Source of the DNA: Pseudomonas proteolytica | GTDB taxonomy: Bacteria; Pseudomonadota; Gammaproteobacteria; Pseudomonadales; Pseudomonadaceae | Length of the DNA stretch: 64,000 nt | Reading direction: 5' to 3' | Assembly (NCBI RefSeq): GCF_007858275.1 | Contig: NZ_VFEV01000016.1 | Coordinates: 62,001-126,000, forward strand | Shown here: positions 16,287 to 25,210 of the stretch, piece after piece | Layout of the letters: each line of letters starts with the position of its first letter | Numbering within the stretch: position 1 is the first letter of the stretch | Position numbers and translations under genes: made by a program | The notes under the pieces: generated by a model | What the model was told of the DNA's origin: nothing | The model's database searches: none | Seen by the model: only the letters and a program-made list of their open reading frames with translations

Positions 16287-17577
16287 GGAAGAACTCCAGC
16301 ATAGCGTCGGCGTTGACGCGGTAATTGAGGTTGCCGCAATGGCCGCCCAGTGGGTAGACGGTCAGGCGATCGCCGAAGGTCTTGCGCAAAAAGCCCAGGT
16401 CGCCAGGGCCGAGGATCACGTCGTCGGCGTTGTGCATCACGGCAATTTTCGGGCTGTCGCGCAGATAGTCCTCAAGGGCATACAGGCTGACCTGGTCGAT
16501 CAATTGCAGCAGGCTGCCGCCGTCGGAGCGGGCACGCCACATCGGGATCACTTGTTCGGTGAGGTAGCAGTCGAAATCACATTGCAGGGCACGCTTGAGG
16601 AACGGCGTGAGGCTGGTGCTTTCGGTGATCGGGTACTTGGGCGGGATAATCAGGCCACGGCGGTTGATCAGGTCCGAGGTGAAGGCGATATCGGCCGCCG
16701 AGAAGCGGAACGAGGTGCCGATCAGCATCGCCATCTGCTCGTTGGTCAGGTGCTCCTTGGAGTTCTGGAAGTCGTAGAGCAGGGCGTCGTTGAGGTCGAT
16801 GTAGCCTTTTTGCTGGAAGTAACGGGTCAGCTTGTTCAGCACCAGTTCATAGAAGGTGGTGCTGTTGTTGATGCCCTTGACCTCGGTCTGCACCAGTTTG
16901 TCGAGGTTGGTGATGGAGGTATAGAGGTTGACTGGCGGGTTGAGCAGCAACACCTTCTTGAAGTTGAAGCTGCGCCGCGTTTCGTCCAGCTTGCTGACGA
17001 ACGCCGCGTCCAGCGCGCCCAGGCTGTAGCCGGTGAGGTAGAAGTCGGTGACCGGCAACGTGGCGTTTTGCGCACGTACGGCCTGCATCACGCGGTACAT
17101 GTCCTCGGCGTCTTCCTGGGTGATGCCGGGGGTGGCAAAGCGCGAGGCGGCGCTGATGAAGTCAAAGCTGGTAGGCGACGACAATTGGACGACGTGGTAG
17201 CCGGCCTTGTAGTAGAGCTTTTTCAGGTATTCATTCAGGCTGCTGTCAAAGCGCGCACCGGTGCCGGCGATCAAGAAGATCAGCGGTGCCGCACGGTCTT
17301 GCTTGGCAATGCGGTAGGTGAGTTTCTTCACCGCCCAGAAGTTGTCGGGCAGGCTGAATTCACGCTCCGGGCGCATGGTCAGGGTGTAGTCGGACTGGTT
17401 GATGTCATCGATGGATGGCAAGTCCGGCCGCAGGTCCGGTGGCGTTGTGGCGATGGTCGCTTCGAACGGGTTGGTCAAAGGGTAGCCATAGCTGGCCGGG
17501 TCGATATCGACCGCCAGTGCTGACGCACTCAAAAAAAGGCCGCCCAACAGGGCAGCACAGCGCAAGGAACGGAGCAT
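16279..17577 (-). CDS. secreted alpha/beta-hydrolase-like protein coupled to the MlaA-like gene
   Basis: A 432-residue exported protein. The start at ATG 17577 gives a clean signal peptide (LRSLRCAALLGGLFLSASALA). The mature region begins ALAVDIDPASYGYPLTNPF and contains a hydrolase nucleophile elbow GYSLGALDAAF (GxSxG), an oxyanion-like stretch LIFLIAGTGARFDSSLN, and a C-terminal LGGHCGNLNYR that could supply the catalytic His. Homologues are often labelled serine/threonine kinase, but no kinase motif is visible. The 8-base overlap with the MlaA-like gene suggests joint function at the envelope, perhaps lipid turnover. This is inference; the substrate is unknown. Confidence 0.7.
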   Translation of the reverse strand: MLRSLRCAALLGGLFLSASALAVDIDPASYGYPLTNPFEATIATTPPDLRPDLPSIDDINQSDYTLTMRPEREFSLPDNFWAVKKLTYRIAKQDRAAPLIFLIAGTGARFDSSLNEYLKKLYYKAGYHVVQLSSPTSFDFISAASRFATPGITQEDAEDMYRVMQAVRAQNATLPVTDFYLTGYSLGALDAAFVSKLDETRRSFNFKKVLLLNPPVNLYTSITNLDKLVQTEVKGINNSTTFYELVLNKLTRYFQQKGYIDLNDALLYDFQNSKEHLTNEQMAMLIGTSFRFSAADIAFTSDLINRRGLIIPPKYPITESTSLTPFLKRALQCDFDCYLTEQVIPMWRARSDGGSLLQLIDQVSLYALEDYLRDSPKIAVMHNADDVILGPGDLGFLRKTFGDRLTVYPLGGHCGNLNYRVNADAMLEFFRG

Positions 17578-17814
17578 GACTAAATCCCTAAGAGGAAAAC
17601 GTGCTGAATGAAGTTCGCAGGCTATGACCACCGCGTTGTCACCGAAGTGCCAGCCATCGGCACTAAATATCGGAAAAAAACGTAGGAATCGGGGTAATAG
17701 TAGCCAGACGATACACTTTGGCACGCTTTGATGAATAGTTATCTGCGTGCAACCCTTGCCAATGGCCCCCGGGAGATTAAGCTGGGCGCCGTTTTCGCCT
17801 ATCGGAGTGCCCTT

Positions 17815-18183
17815 ATGTCCCCTCGTTTGCCGCTGATCCTACTGCTGTTGGCCTTGCCGTTATGGTTGGCCGCCAGTTATGGCGCCCGTTACGGGTTTAT
17901 GGAAGACGGGCAGTGGGTGGGCATCTGCGCTGACGACGCCAGCCGCTGGGAGTGCCAGTTGCGCGCCAATCTGGGGTTGATGATTCACTTTCGGGTGCTG
18001 GGTTGGGCCGCATTGGTCACGTCGATTCTGGCGTTCTTGCTGCCAGGTCGTGCGGGCTGGGGATTGGCGGTGTTGGGGCTGGCGTTCGGAATCCCGGCAT
18101 TGGCGTTGTACAACACCAATTTTGCGGTGTTTGCGTTGGTGATTGCCGGGTTGCGGTTGGTCAGGGCGCCTCGGGCTGTCTGA
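17815..18183 (+). CDS. small hypothetical membrane protein
   Basis: A 122-residue protein with three or four hydrophobic segments: LPLILLLLALPLWLAASYG at the N terminus, VLGWAALVTSILAFLLPG, and two closely spaced C-terminal helices. The loop after helix 1 (DGQWVGICADDASRWECQLR) has two Cys that could form a disulfide outside the membrane. ATG 17815 is chosen because GGAG lies seven bases upstream; an in-frame extension further 5' is not supported. I do not recognise a named family. It is divergent from the hydrolase/MlaA pair, and the MITE-like element begins right after its stop codon. Confidence 0.7.
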   Translation: MSPRLPLILLLLALPLWLAASYGARYGFMEDGQWVGICADDASRWECQLRANLGLMIHFRVLGWAALVTSILAFLLPGRAGWGLAVLGLAFGIPALALYNTNFAVFALVIAGLRLVRAPRAV

Positions 18184-18186
18184 TGG

Positions 18187-18363
18187 GCCAATCGCAGCAT
18201 AAGTATCTACACAACTTTCAGAAACTGACGCCCCCCGTGGCGAGCGGGCTTGCCCCGCGCTGGGCTGCGAAGCAGCCCTAAACCCGGTAAACGTGGAGGG
18301 CTTTTTGGGCTGCTTCGCAGCCGTGTTGCGGCAAAGTTGTGTAGATACCGATGCCAATCGCAG
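18187..18363. mobile_element. MITE-like element with 16-bp inverted ends, flanked by 11-bp direct repeats
   Basis: GTATCTACACAACTTT at 18203-18218 is perfectly inverted at 18333-18348, giving a 146-base element with no coding capacity. Its interior holds further palindromes (GGGCTGCGAAGCAGCCC and GGCTGCTTCGCAGCC). The 11-mer GCCAATCGCAG occurs on both sides (18187-18197 and 18353-18363). The interior resembles short repeats common in Pseudomonas genomes. The direct repeats may be a target duplication or may reflect the REP that follows. Confidence 0.65.
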
Positions 18364-18422
18364 GCAAGCCAGCTCCCACATTTGAATGTATTCACAGATC
18401 AAAATGTGGGAGCGCGCGATAG
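18357..18422. repeat. REPIN of mixed arms
   Basis: ATCGCAGGCAAGCCAGCTCC (18357-18376) faces AAAATGTGGGAGCGCGCGAT (18401-18420). The arms are of different REP sub-types, and the second is shortened in its centre. Confidence 0.75.
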
Positions 18423-18427
18423 CAATC

Positions 18428-19981
18428 TCAGGGTTTGCGCACCCGCAGGCAACGCCACAGGGCAGCCACCACCAAACCACTGACCAATGCCCAACCCAGC
18501 GCCTGCTGGTTCATCAAGCCTTCGCGGTACAGCTGCGGCGCAATGCCGGCACCGATGATGAAGGCCAGCAGGGCAATTTCCCGCCGTGGTCCGGTAACCG
18601 GGCGCAGCAGGTACACCAGCGCCGGCAGCAGCAGGGCGGCGCTGGGGAAGCTGCGGTAACGGGGGTCGAACACCAGCGCCAGCATCATCACTGCCGTGGC
18701 AAACCCGGCAAATGCGATCAGCCAGCCAGCGCGTTGCTCCAGCCAGGCGAAGGCCCGTTCACGCCAACCCTGGCGAGCGCTCAAGGCCAGGGCGGCATGG
18801 GCCAGCACCAACAGGTTCAGGGCCAGCAACAGGCCGGCCCAGATCCACTCATCAGTGAAGCGCGCCGTCACCCGGGTCAGTTCGGCCCAGCTGCCAATGG
18901 AACCGGCCGCCACTGCGCCCAGCAACGGCAGCAACAACGCGGCGCGTGTGCTGCGAACACGCCCACCGAGCACCAGGGTGCCGAGCAGGATCAGTCCGCC
19001 AACGCCCAGCCACACCGGCCAGTACGGCACGTTGGTGACCGGGCCGGCCAGAATGCCCTTGTCTTGGCGATCGGCATCAAACAGCCCCCAGTAACCGCCA
19101 ACCGCACCTTCGCTGGCGCGCTTCCACGGCTGGTCAAAGGCTTCGATCAGGTTGTAGTGCCAGCCATTGGCTTCGGCCATGGCGACAAAACCGCGAATGA
19201 ACTTGGCTTCGTTGACCCGGCTCGGGACGGCGGTTTCGCGCTGGCGGCCTTCGCTGGGCCAGCCGGTTTCGCCAATCATCACGTCCTTGGGGGCGAAGCG
19301 GTTGCCGAATGTCTGGCGAATATCGCCGACATGGCGCAGGGCCTGATCGATACCTGCCGGGTCATCTTCCCAGTACGGCAACAGGTGGATGGTCAGGAAA
19401 TCCACGGCCGGGGCAATTTCCGGGTGCTGCAGCCAGAACTCCCAGACGTCGGCGTAGGTAACTGGCTGCTGGATCTGGCTTTTGACTTGTTCGATCAGCT
19501 TCACCAACTGCGTGGCGGTAATTTCCTTGCGCAGCAGGGCTTCGTTGCCGACGATCACCGACGTGACCACGTCGGGGTTGGCATTGGCCGAGGCGATCAG
19601 CTTGTCGACTTCCTTGGCATTGTCCACCGGGTTGCTGCTGATCCAGGCACCGCTCATCAACTTCAGGCCATGCTTGCGCGCCAGGTCGGGCAGGGCTTCG
19701 AGGCCGGTCATGGAGTAGGTGCGGATGCACTCAAAGCGCGTGGCCAACAGTGCCAGGTCGGCGTCCATACGCTCGGGGCGCAGCTTGAACGGCTGGTCGA
19801 ATGGTGATTGGTCCTTGTCGAATGGCGTGTAGGACGCGCATTGCAGCTTGTGACTGGCGCTGGCCACGTCCGGCAGCACCACTGGCTGGCCAAGGCCGTA
19901 CCAGTAGCCGCCGAGGGCAAACAGGCCGAGCAACAAGGCAAATACGTAAGGCAGGAAGGGGAAGCGGGCAGTCGCGGTCAT
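18428..19981 (-). CDS. membrane-anchored GH17 beta-glucan glucosyltransferase
   Basis: A 517-residue protein with an N-terminal membrane anchor (LPYVFALLLGLFALGGYWYG), a periplasmic glycoside hydrolase family 17 domain to about residue 330, and seven or so C-terminal membrane helices. The catalytic acid is Glu147 in IVGNEAL and the nucleophile Glu238 in MIGETGWPSEG. Characterised Pseudomonas and Azotobacter homologues of this architecture are non-Leloir transglycosylases that elongate or branch beta-1,3-glucans, possibly for cyclic glucan or biofilm polysaccharide. It is often annotated 'beta-(1,6)-glucan synthase'. An in-frame extension upstream of ATG 19981 is noncoding-like. It is divergent from the BetX-like gene. 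Confidence 0.85.
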   Translation of the reverse strand: MTATARFPFLPYVFALLLGLFALGGYWYGLGQPVVLPDVASASHKLQCASYTPFDKDQSPFDQPFKLRPERMDADLALLATRFECIRTYSMTGLEALPDLARKHGLKLMSGAWISSNPVDNAKEVDKLIASANANPDVVTSVIVGNEALLRKEITATQLVKLIEQVKSQIQQPVTYADVWEFWLQHPEIAPAVDFLTIHLLPYWEDDPAGIDQALRHVGDIRQTFGNRFAPKDVMIGETGWPSEGRQRETAVPSRVNEAKFIRGFVAMAEANGWHYNLIEAFDQPWKRASEGAVGGYWGLFDADRQDKGILAGPVTNVPYWPVWLGVGGLILLGTLVLGGRVRSTRAALLLPLLGAVAAGSIGSWAELTRVTARFTDEWIWAGLLLALNLLVLAHAALALSARQGWRERAFAWLEQRAGWLIAFAGFATAVMMLALVFDPRYRSFPSAALLLPALVYLLRPVTGPRREIALLAFIIGAGIAPQLYREGLMNQQALGWALVSGLVVAALWRCLRVRKP

Positions 19982-20254
19982 GGTCAGGCCGTGTGGGAGC
20001 AAAGGCGCGCATCTTACCTGCATTTGCCGGTTTTCAGGGGCGCCGCATAATTTTGACATGCAAAGTTCGGGCGGAATTTTGACGTTACTTCCTGCGAATT
20101 GTCCTACTGGCGTTGTGATGTCGTTTCTTGCTCCGCTGAGGTCGTAGTCAGAGCAGGTCCACAGGGGCAGCAGGTTGATGATCGAACGGCACCACCTGAC
20201 AACAGGTTGACGTCGCTCGGCATCCGCCGGGCGCAGCACTTTCGGGGAAGCACT

Positions 20255-21106
20255 ATGAAGATGCGACGACTTTTGGGCGCAGCTGCCACGTTGGTAGTTG
20301 CGATGAGCTCCACACTGGCCAGCGCCGACAGCAAGACCCTGAGCATCGGCTATGTGGACGGCTGGTCGGACAGTGTCGCCACCACCCACGTGGCCGCTGA
20401 AGTGATCAAGCAAAAGCTGGGTTATGACGTGAAACTGCAGGCGGTCGCCACCGGGATCATGTGGCAGGGGCTGGCCACCGGCAAGCTCGACGCCATGCTG
20501 TCGGCCTGGCTGCCGGTGACCCATGGTGAGTACTGGACCAAGAACAAGGACAAGGTGGTCGACTACGGCCCCAACTTCAAGGATGCGAAGATCGGCTTGA
20601 TCGTGCCGGAGTACGTCAAGGCCAAGTCCATCGAGGACTTGAAGACCGACACCACCTTCAAGAACAAGATTGTCGGCATCGATGCCGGTTCAGGGGTAAT
20701 GCTCAAGACTGATGAAGCCATCAAGCAATACGGGCTGGACTATAAGCTGCAAGCCAGTTCCGGCGCAGCCATGATCGCCGAACTGACCCGCGCCGAAGAC
20801 AAGCAGGACTCCATCGTGGTGACGGGTTGGGTGCCACACTGGATGTTCGCCAAATGGAAACTGCGTTTCCTTGACGATCCAAAAGGCATTTATGGCGCCG
20901 CCGAGACGGTCAATAGCATCGGCAGCAAGGGCCTGGAAAAGAAAGCCCCGGAAGTCGCGGCGTTCCTGAAGAAATTCCAGTGGGCCTCCAAGGATGAAAT
21001 CGGCGAAGTGATGCTGGCCATCCAGGAAGGCACCAAGCCTGACGTGGCGGCCAAGGATTGGGTAGCCAAGCACCCTGAGCGTGTGGCCGAGTGGACCGCC
21101 CAATAA
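20255..21106 (+). CDS. betX: quaternary-ammonium ABC transporter binding protein (BetX-like)
   Basis: A periplasmic OpuAC-type binding protein of 283 residues with a signal peptide ending ASA-DS. The mature part shows KTLSIGYVDGWSDSVATTHV, MWQGLATGKLDAMLSAWLP and the aromatic-rich VTGWVPHWMFAKWKLRF, which form the cation-pi box for betaine-like ligands. In P. aeruginosa such orphan binding proteins (BetX, CbcX, CaiX) dock to a shared Cbc permease. As I recall, betX there also neighbours DUF485 and symporter genes, as here. In the divergent upstream region, AATTTTGAC is repeated at 20049-20057 and 20075-20083, a possible operator. The ligand, probably glycine betaine, is inferred. Confidence 0.82.
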   Translation: MKMRRLLGAAATLVVAMSSTLASADSKTLSIGYVDGWSDSVATTHVAAEVIKQKLGYDVKLQAVATGIMWQGLATGKLDAMLSAWLPVTHGEYWTKNKDKVVDYGPNFKDAKIGLIVPEYVKAKSIEDLKTDTTFKNKIVGIDAGSGVMLKTDEAIKQYGLDYKLQASSGAAMIAELTRAEDKQDSIVVTGWVPHWMFAKWKLRFLDDPKGIYGAAETVNSIGSKGLEKKAPEVAAFLKKFQWASKDEIGEVMLAIQEGTKPDVAAKDWVAKHPERVAEWTAQ

Positions 21107-21116
21107 TCGGATAAAC

Positions 21117-21219
21117 CTGTAGGAGCGGGCTTGCTCGCGAAGAACGCAAAGACGCCGCAATCATCCAGGGTGTGCGCGTTATCGTTGACGTTTTTCGCGA
21201 GCAAGCTCGCTCCTGCAAT
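21117..21219. repeat. REPIN, TAGGAGCGGGC variant
   Basis: CTGTAGGAGCGGGCTTGCTC from 21117 faces TTTCGCGAGCAAGCTCGCTC at 21193-21212. The outer GTGGGAG is replaced by TAGGAG. Lies between the BetX-like gene and the DUF485 gene. Confidence 0.8.
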
Positions 21220-21347
21220 TGTTTCTGTCGCCCCCCAAACCCTCGCTACACTGGTTCTAAGACTAAGGTCGTCTGGAACCTGTCCTGCAGCCGCATACAG
21301 TGGATACGTTCCAATAATAAAAAAGCTGTGCTGCGAGGATAAAAACA

Positions 21348-21659
21348 ATGAACGACAGCATTTACCTCTCGATTCAAAACAGCCCGCGCTTCAAGGAGCT
21401 GGTAAGAAAAAGGGAAAAGTTCGCCTGGATTCTCTCGGCGATCATGCTTGGGCTTTACTCCGGATTCATCCTGTTGATCGCCTACGGACCCCAAGTCCTG
21501 GGGGCCAAGATCAGTCCTGAATCGTCCATAACCTGGGGAATCCCTATCGGGGTCGGGCTGATTGTCTCGGCCTTTGTTCTCACAGGCATCTACGTGCGAC
21601 GCGCCAACGGCGAATTCGACGACCTGAACAATGCGATTCTCAAGGAGGCTGCGCAATGA
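21348..21659 (+). CDS. DUF485 membrane protein (YjcH-like), symporter partner
   Basis: A 103-residue inner-membrane protein with two transmembrane helices ([20 protein letters not shown] and [20 protein letters not shown]) and the DUF485 N terminus [13 protein letters not shown]. In E. coli the equivalent yjcH lies between acs and actP. Its stop overlaps the start of the symporter gene by four bases (ATGA), so the two are translated together. It is likely a small accessory of the acetate-type symporter; its precise role is unknown. Confidence 0.9.
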   Translation: MNDSIYLSIQNSPRFKELVRKREKFAWILSAIMLGLYSGFILLIAYGPQVLGAKISPESSITWGIPIGVGLIVSAFVLTGIYVRRANGEFDDLNNAILKEAAQ

Positions 21660-23314
21660 TCCGTCGTCTATTGGCTGTATTCGGCGCTTCGCTTTTTGCT
21701 CCTGCCGTTTGGGCGGCGGACGCATTGGCCGGTGAAGTGCACAAGCAACCGCTTAACATCGCAGCGATCCTGATGTTTGTCGCCTTCGTCGGCGCAACAT
21801 TGTGCATTACCTACTGGGCATCCAAACGTAACAACTCGGCGGCCGACTACTATGCGGCCGGCGGCAAGATCACCGGTTTCCAGAACGGCCTGGCGATTGC
21901 CGGCGACTATATGTCGGCCGCGTCCTTCCTGGGGATTTCCGCGCTGGTGTTCACCTCTGGCTACGATGGCCTGATCTACTCGATCGGCTTCCTGGTGGGC
22001 TGGCCGATCATTCTGTTCCTGATCGCCGAGCGCCTGCGTAACCTGGGCAAGTACACCTTCGCTGACGTGGCGTCCTATCGCCTCGGGCAGACCCAGATCC
22101 GCAGCCTGTCGGCCTGTGGTTCGCTGGTGGTGGTGGCGTTCTACCTGATCGCGCAGATGGTCGGCGCGGGCAAGCTGATCCAGTTGCTGTTCGGCCTTGA
22201 TTACCATGTAGCGGTGATCCTGGTGGGCATCCTGATGTGCCTCTATGTGTTGTTCGGCGGCATGCTGGCGACCACCTGGGTACAGATCATCAAGGCAGTG
22301 CTGCTGCTGTCCGGTGCCTCGTTCATGGCGCTGATGGTGATGAAGCACGTCAACTTCGACTTCAACATGCTGTTCTCCGAGGCGATCAAGGTTCACCCTA
22401 AAGGTGAGGCGATCATGAGCCCGGGCGGCCTGGTGAAAGACCCGATTTCGGCGTTCTCCCTCGGCCTGGCCCTGATGTTCGGTACCGCTGGCCTGCCACA
22501 TATCCTGATGCGCTTCTTCACCGTGAGTGACGCTAAAGAAGCCCGTAAGAGCGTGCTGTATGCCACTGGCTTTATCGGCTACTTCTATATCCTGACCTTC
22601 ATCATCGGCTTCGGCGCGATTCTGCTGGTCAGCACCAACCCGGCGTTCAAGGATGCAGCAGGCGCTCTGTTGGGCGGCAACAACATGGCGGCGGTGCACC
22701 TGGCCAACGCGGTGGGCGGCAGTATCTTCCTGGGCTTCATCTCGGCCGTGGCGTTTGCCACCATCCTCGCGGTGGTTGCCGGCTTGACCCTGGCCGGTGC
22801 TTCGGCGGTGTCCCATGACCTGTATGCCAGCGTGATCAAGAAAGGCAAGGCCAACGAGAAGGATGAGATTCGCGTGTCGAAGATCACCACCATCGCCCTG
22901 GCAGTGCTGGCGATTGGCTTGGGTATCCTGTTCGAAAGCCAGAACATTGCGTTCATGGTCGGCCTGGCGTTCTCCATCGCGGCCAGCTGCAACTTCCCGG
23001 TGCTGCTGCTTTCCATGTACTGGAAAAACCTCACCACCCGTGGCGCAATGATTGGCGGTTGGCTGGGCCTGGTCAGTGCGGTGGGCCTGATGATTCTGGG
23101 TCCGACCATCTGGGTCTCGATCCTGCATCATGAAAAGGCGATCTTCCCGTACGAATACCCGGCGCTGTTCTCGATGATCATTGCGTTCGTGGGTATCTGG
23201 TTCTTCTCCATCACCGACAAGTCGGCGGCGGCGGTGAAAGAACGAGCGCTGTACTTCCCGCAGTTTGTGCGTTCGCAGACTGGCCTGGGGGCGAGCGGGG
23301 CGGTTAACCACTAA
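21656..23314 (+). CDS. actP: cation/monocarboxylate symporter (ActP-like, SSS family)
   Basis: A sodium:solute symporter of 552 residues that would import acetate or short-chain monocarboxylates. It has a cleavable signal sequence ([20 protein letters not shown]), as ActP does, then about thirteen helices. Family landmarks are [33 protein letters not shown] (given here in part), [28 protein letters not shown], and [12 protein letters not shown]. The preceding DUF485 gene overlaps by 4 bases. No acs gene is adjacent; with BetX upstream the substrate could differ from acetate. Confidence 0.9.
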   Translation: MIRRLLAVFGASLFAPAVWAADALAGEVHKQPLNIAAILMFVAFVGATLCITYWASKRNNSAADYYAAGGKITGFQNGLAIAGDYMSAASFLGISALVFTSGYDGLIYSIGFLVGWPIILFLIAERLRNLGKYTFADVASYRLGQTQIRSLSACGSLVVVAFYLIAQMVGAGKLIQLLFGLDYHVAVILVGILMCLYVLFGGMLATTWVQIIKAVLLLSGASFMALMVMKHVNFDFNMLFSEAIKVHPKGEAIMSPGGLVKDPISAFSLGLALMFGTAGLPHILMRFFTVSDAKEARKSVLYATGFIGYFYILTFIIGFGAILLVSTNPAFKDAAGALLGGNNMAAVHLANAVGGSIFLGFISAVAFATILAVVAGLTLAGASAVSHDLYASVIKKGKANEKDEIRVSKITTIALAVLAIGLGILFESQNIAFMVGLAFSIAASCNFPVLLLSMYWKNLTTRGAMIGGWLGLVSAVGLMILGPTIWVSILHHEKAIFPYEYPALFSMIIAFVGIWFFSITDKSAAAVKERALYFPQFVRSQTGLGASGAVNH

Positions 23315-23334
23315 GCTTGTAGCCCAATAAGAAA

Positions 23335-23365
23335 TGCCCCGGTCGAAAGGCCGGGGTATTTTTTT
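23335..23365 (+). terminator. rho-independent terminator after actP
   Basis: TGCCCCGGTC / GGCCGGGGTA stem (one G-U pair) with a GAAA loop, followed by seven T residues. Confidence 0.9.
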
Positions 23366-23394
23366 GCCTGGGGTTCTGTGTTGCCTGGGCTATT

Positions 23395-23480
23395 GCTTTC
23401 GCGAGCAAGCCCGCTCCCACAGTTGACCGCATTTCAAAGGGTGTACACGGTCAACTGTGGGCGGGCTTGCTCGCGAAAGC
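23395..23480. repeat. REPIN
   Basis: GCTTTCGCGAGCAAGCCCGC (from 23395) and its inverse ending at 23480. The inner flanks AGTTGACC/GGTCAACT also pair, giving an almost perfect 86-base hairpin between convergent actP and gltA. Confidence 0.9.
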
Positions 23481-23501
23481 GTTATGTCAGACAGCACAAA
23501 C

Positions 23502-23530
23502 AAAAACGGCCTCCACTAAGGGAGGCCGTT
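23502..23530 (-). terminator. rho-independent terminator of gltA
   Basis: AACGGCCTCC / GGAGGCCGTT, a 10-bp perfect stem. On the minus strand it is followed by a run of T. It lies 27 bases after the gltA stop. Confidence 0.9.
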
Positions 23531-23556
23531 CTCAATGCAGCTAAGCAGTTGAATGC

Positions 23557-24846
23557 TTACTTGCGGTCTTCCAGCTTGGTAATGTCACGCGACTCGTAGC
23601 CGGTGTACAGCTGGCGCGGGCGGCCAATCTTGTACGGGCTGGAGAGCATTTCTTTCCAGTGGGAGATCCAGCCCACGGTCCGCGCCAGGGCGAAGATCAC
23701 GGTGAACATGCTGGTTGGAATGCCGATCGCCTTGAGGATGATCCCCGAGTAGAAGTCGACGTTCGGGTACAGCGAGCGTTCGATGAAGTACGGGTCGGTC
23801 AGGGCGATCTCTTCCAGGCGCATGGCCAGTTCGAGTTGCGGATCGTTGTTGATCCCCAGTTCCTTCAATACTTCGTCGCAGGTCTGCTTCATTACGGTGG
23901 CGCGCGGGTCGCGGTTCTTGTAGACCCGGTGACCGAAGCCCATCAACTTGAACGGATCGTTCTTGTCCTTGGCCTTGGCAATGAACTTGTCGATGTTGGA
24001 CACATCGCCGATTTCATCGAGCATGGTCAACACGGCTTCGTTCGCACCGCCGTGGGCAGGGCCCCACAGTGCGGCGATACCCGCGGCGATACAGGCGAAC
24101 GGATTGGCACCCGAGGAGCCCGCCAGGCGCACGGTGGAAGTCGAGGCGTTCTGTTCGTGGTCGGCATGGAGGATGAAGATCCGGTCCATGGCCTTGGCCA
24201 GCACCGGGCTGATCGGTTTGATCTCGCACGGGGTGTTGAACATCATGTGCAGGAAGTTTTCCGCGTACGTCAGGTCGTTGCGCGGGTACATCATGGGTTG
24301 GCCCATGGAGTACTTGTAAACCATTGCGGCCAGGGTCGGCATCTTGGCAACCAGGCGGATCGCGGAGATTTCGCGATGCTGCGGGTTATTGATGTCCAGG
24401 GAGTCGTGATAGAAGGCCGACAGGGCGCCGACTACGCCGCACATGACGGCCATCGGGTGGGCGTCGCGACGGAAGCCGTTGAAGAAGGTCTTCAACTGCT
24501 CGTGAACCATGGTGTGGTTCTTCACGGTGCTGACAAACTGGGCTTTTTGCTCGGCTGTTGGCAATTCGCCATTTAGCAGCAGGTAGCAGGTTTCCAGGTA
24601 GTCCGATTTCTCGGCCAGTTGTTCGATCGGGTAGCCACGATGTAGCAGAATGCCATTGTCGCCGTCGATATAGGTAATCTTCGACTCGCAAGAAGCGGTC
24701 GACATGAAGCCTGGGTCGAAAGTGAAACGGCCCGTGGCCGTCAGGCCCCGTACGTCGATAACATCGGGACCAACGGTGCCGGTTAAAATGGGCAGCTCGA
24801 CGGGGGCTGCGCCCTCGATGATCAACTGCGCTTTTTTGTCAGCCAT
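23557..24846 (-). CDS. gltA: citrate synthase (type II)
   Basis: Condenses oxaloacetate and acetyl-CoA to citrate, the entry step of the TCA cycle. The 429-residue sequence is the hexameric, NADH-sensitive Gram-negative type. It has [18 protein letters not shown] at the N terminus, the [21 protein letters not shown] segment with active-site His just before (LHADHEQ), [15 protein letters not shown] with the second His, and the catalytic Asp in YPNVDFYSG. It is divergent from sdhC across a 364-base region; its promoter is the near-consensus pair at 24905-24932. Confidence 0.98.
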   Translation of the reverse strand: MADKKAQLIIEGAAPVELPILTGTVGPDVIDVRGLTATGRFTFDPGFMSTASCESKITYIDGDNGILLHRGYPIEQLAEKSDYLETCYLLLNGELPTAEQKAQFVSTVKNHTMVHEQLKTFFNGFRRDAHPMAVMCGVVGALSAFYHDSLDINNPQHREISAIRLVAKMPTLAAMVYKYSMGQPMMYPRNDLTYAENFLHMMFNTPCEIKPISPVLAKAMDRIFILHADHEQNASTSTVRLAGSSGANPFACIAAGIAALWGPAHGGANEAVLTMLDEIGDVSNIDKFIAKAKDKNDPFKLMGFGHRVYKNRDPRATVMKQTCDEVLKELGINNDPQLELAMRLEEIALTDPYFIERSLYPNVDFYSGIILKAIGIPTSMFTVIFALARTVGWISHWKEMLSSPYKIGRPRQLYTGYESRDITKLEDRK

Positions 24847-24904
24847 GTGGCCTCCTATTTATGCTTCAAATCATCAGACAGACCCCCCACGCAGGGCCCG
24901 CACC

Positions 24905-24932
24905 ACTATATTGATATAAATCCAGATGTCAA
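24905..24932 (-). promoter_or_regulatory. sigma-70 promoter of gltA
   Basis: On the minus strand TTGACA (24932-24927) and TATAGT (24910-24905) are separated by 16 bases. The start codon lies about 60 bases further downstream. Confidence 0.7.
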
Positions 24933-25046
24933 TTTGCCTAAAGTCTTGCCCCAGAAGGCTTTAACCGTACTTTTTCCTCGAAATTGCCTGCCGTTTACGC
25001 CTTTTATCCCGTCAGCGCAATCAGCTATTAGGGTGAGGAGCGCGCG

Positions 25047-25075
25047 TTGTCATTAGTAGCCTAACTGTCTATACT
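25047..25075 (+). promoter_or_regulatory. sigma-70 promoter of the sdh operon
   Basis: TTGTCA (25047-25052) and TATACT (25070-25075) with 17-base spacing. The expected start near 25082 gives an untranslated leader of about 130 bases before sdhC. Confidence 0.7.
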
Positions 25076-25210
25076 CGGCCACCGACCGCCAAGGGCTTTT
25101 GGGCTTGCTTTCATTGGGGGTCGCACTCCCTGGGTGGTGCTTACCTGACCAGTGCACTCCCCAACAACTTTGCCCTGATTGTTAGGGGCTCTTCAGTGTG
25201 AAAAAAAGCC

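Larger units (their letters stand above)
24847..25210. other. gltA-sdhC divergent regulatory region
   Basis: This gene-free stretch holds a minus-strand promoter for gltA (24905-24932) and a plus-strand promoter for sdhC (25047-25075), leaving an sdh leader of about 130 bases. No additional ORF, tRNA or riboswitch was recognised. Confidence 0.7.

Noticed and set aside
16279..17577. Serine/threonine protein kinase
   Set aside because: Homologues carry this label, but no glycine loop, HRD or DFG motif is visible; a GxSxG hydrolase elbow and a signal peptide are.
18428..20524. A 698-residue version of the GH17 protein starting near 20524
   Set aside because: The extra N-terminal 181 residues overlap the divergent BetX-like gene and are not protein-like; the membrane anchor begins right after ATG 19981.
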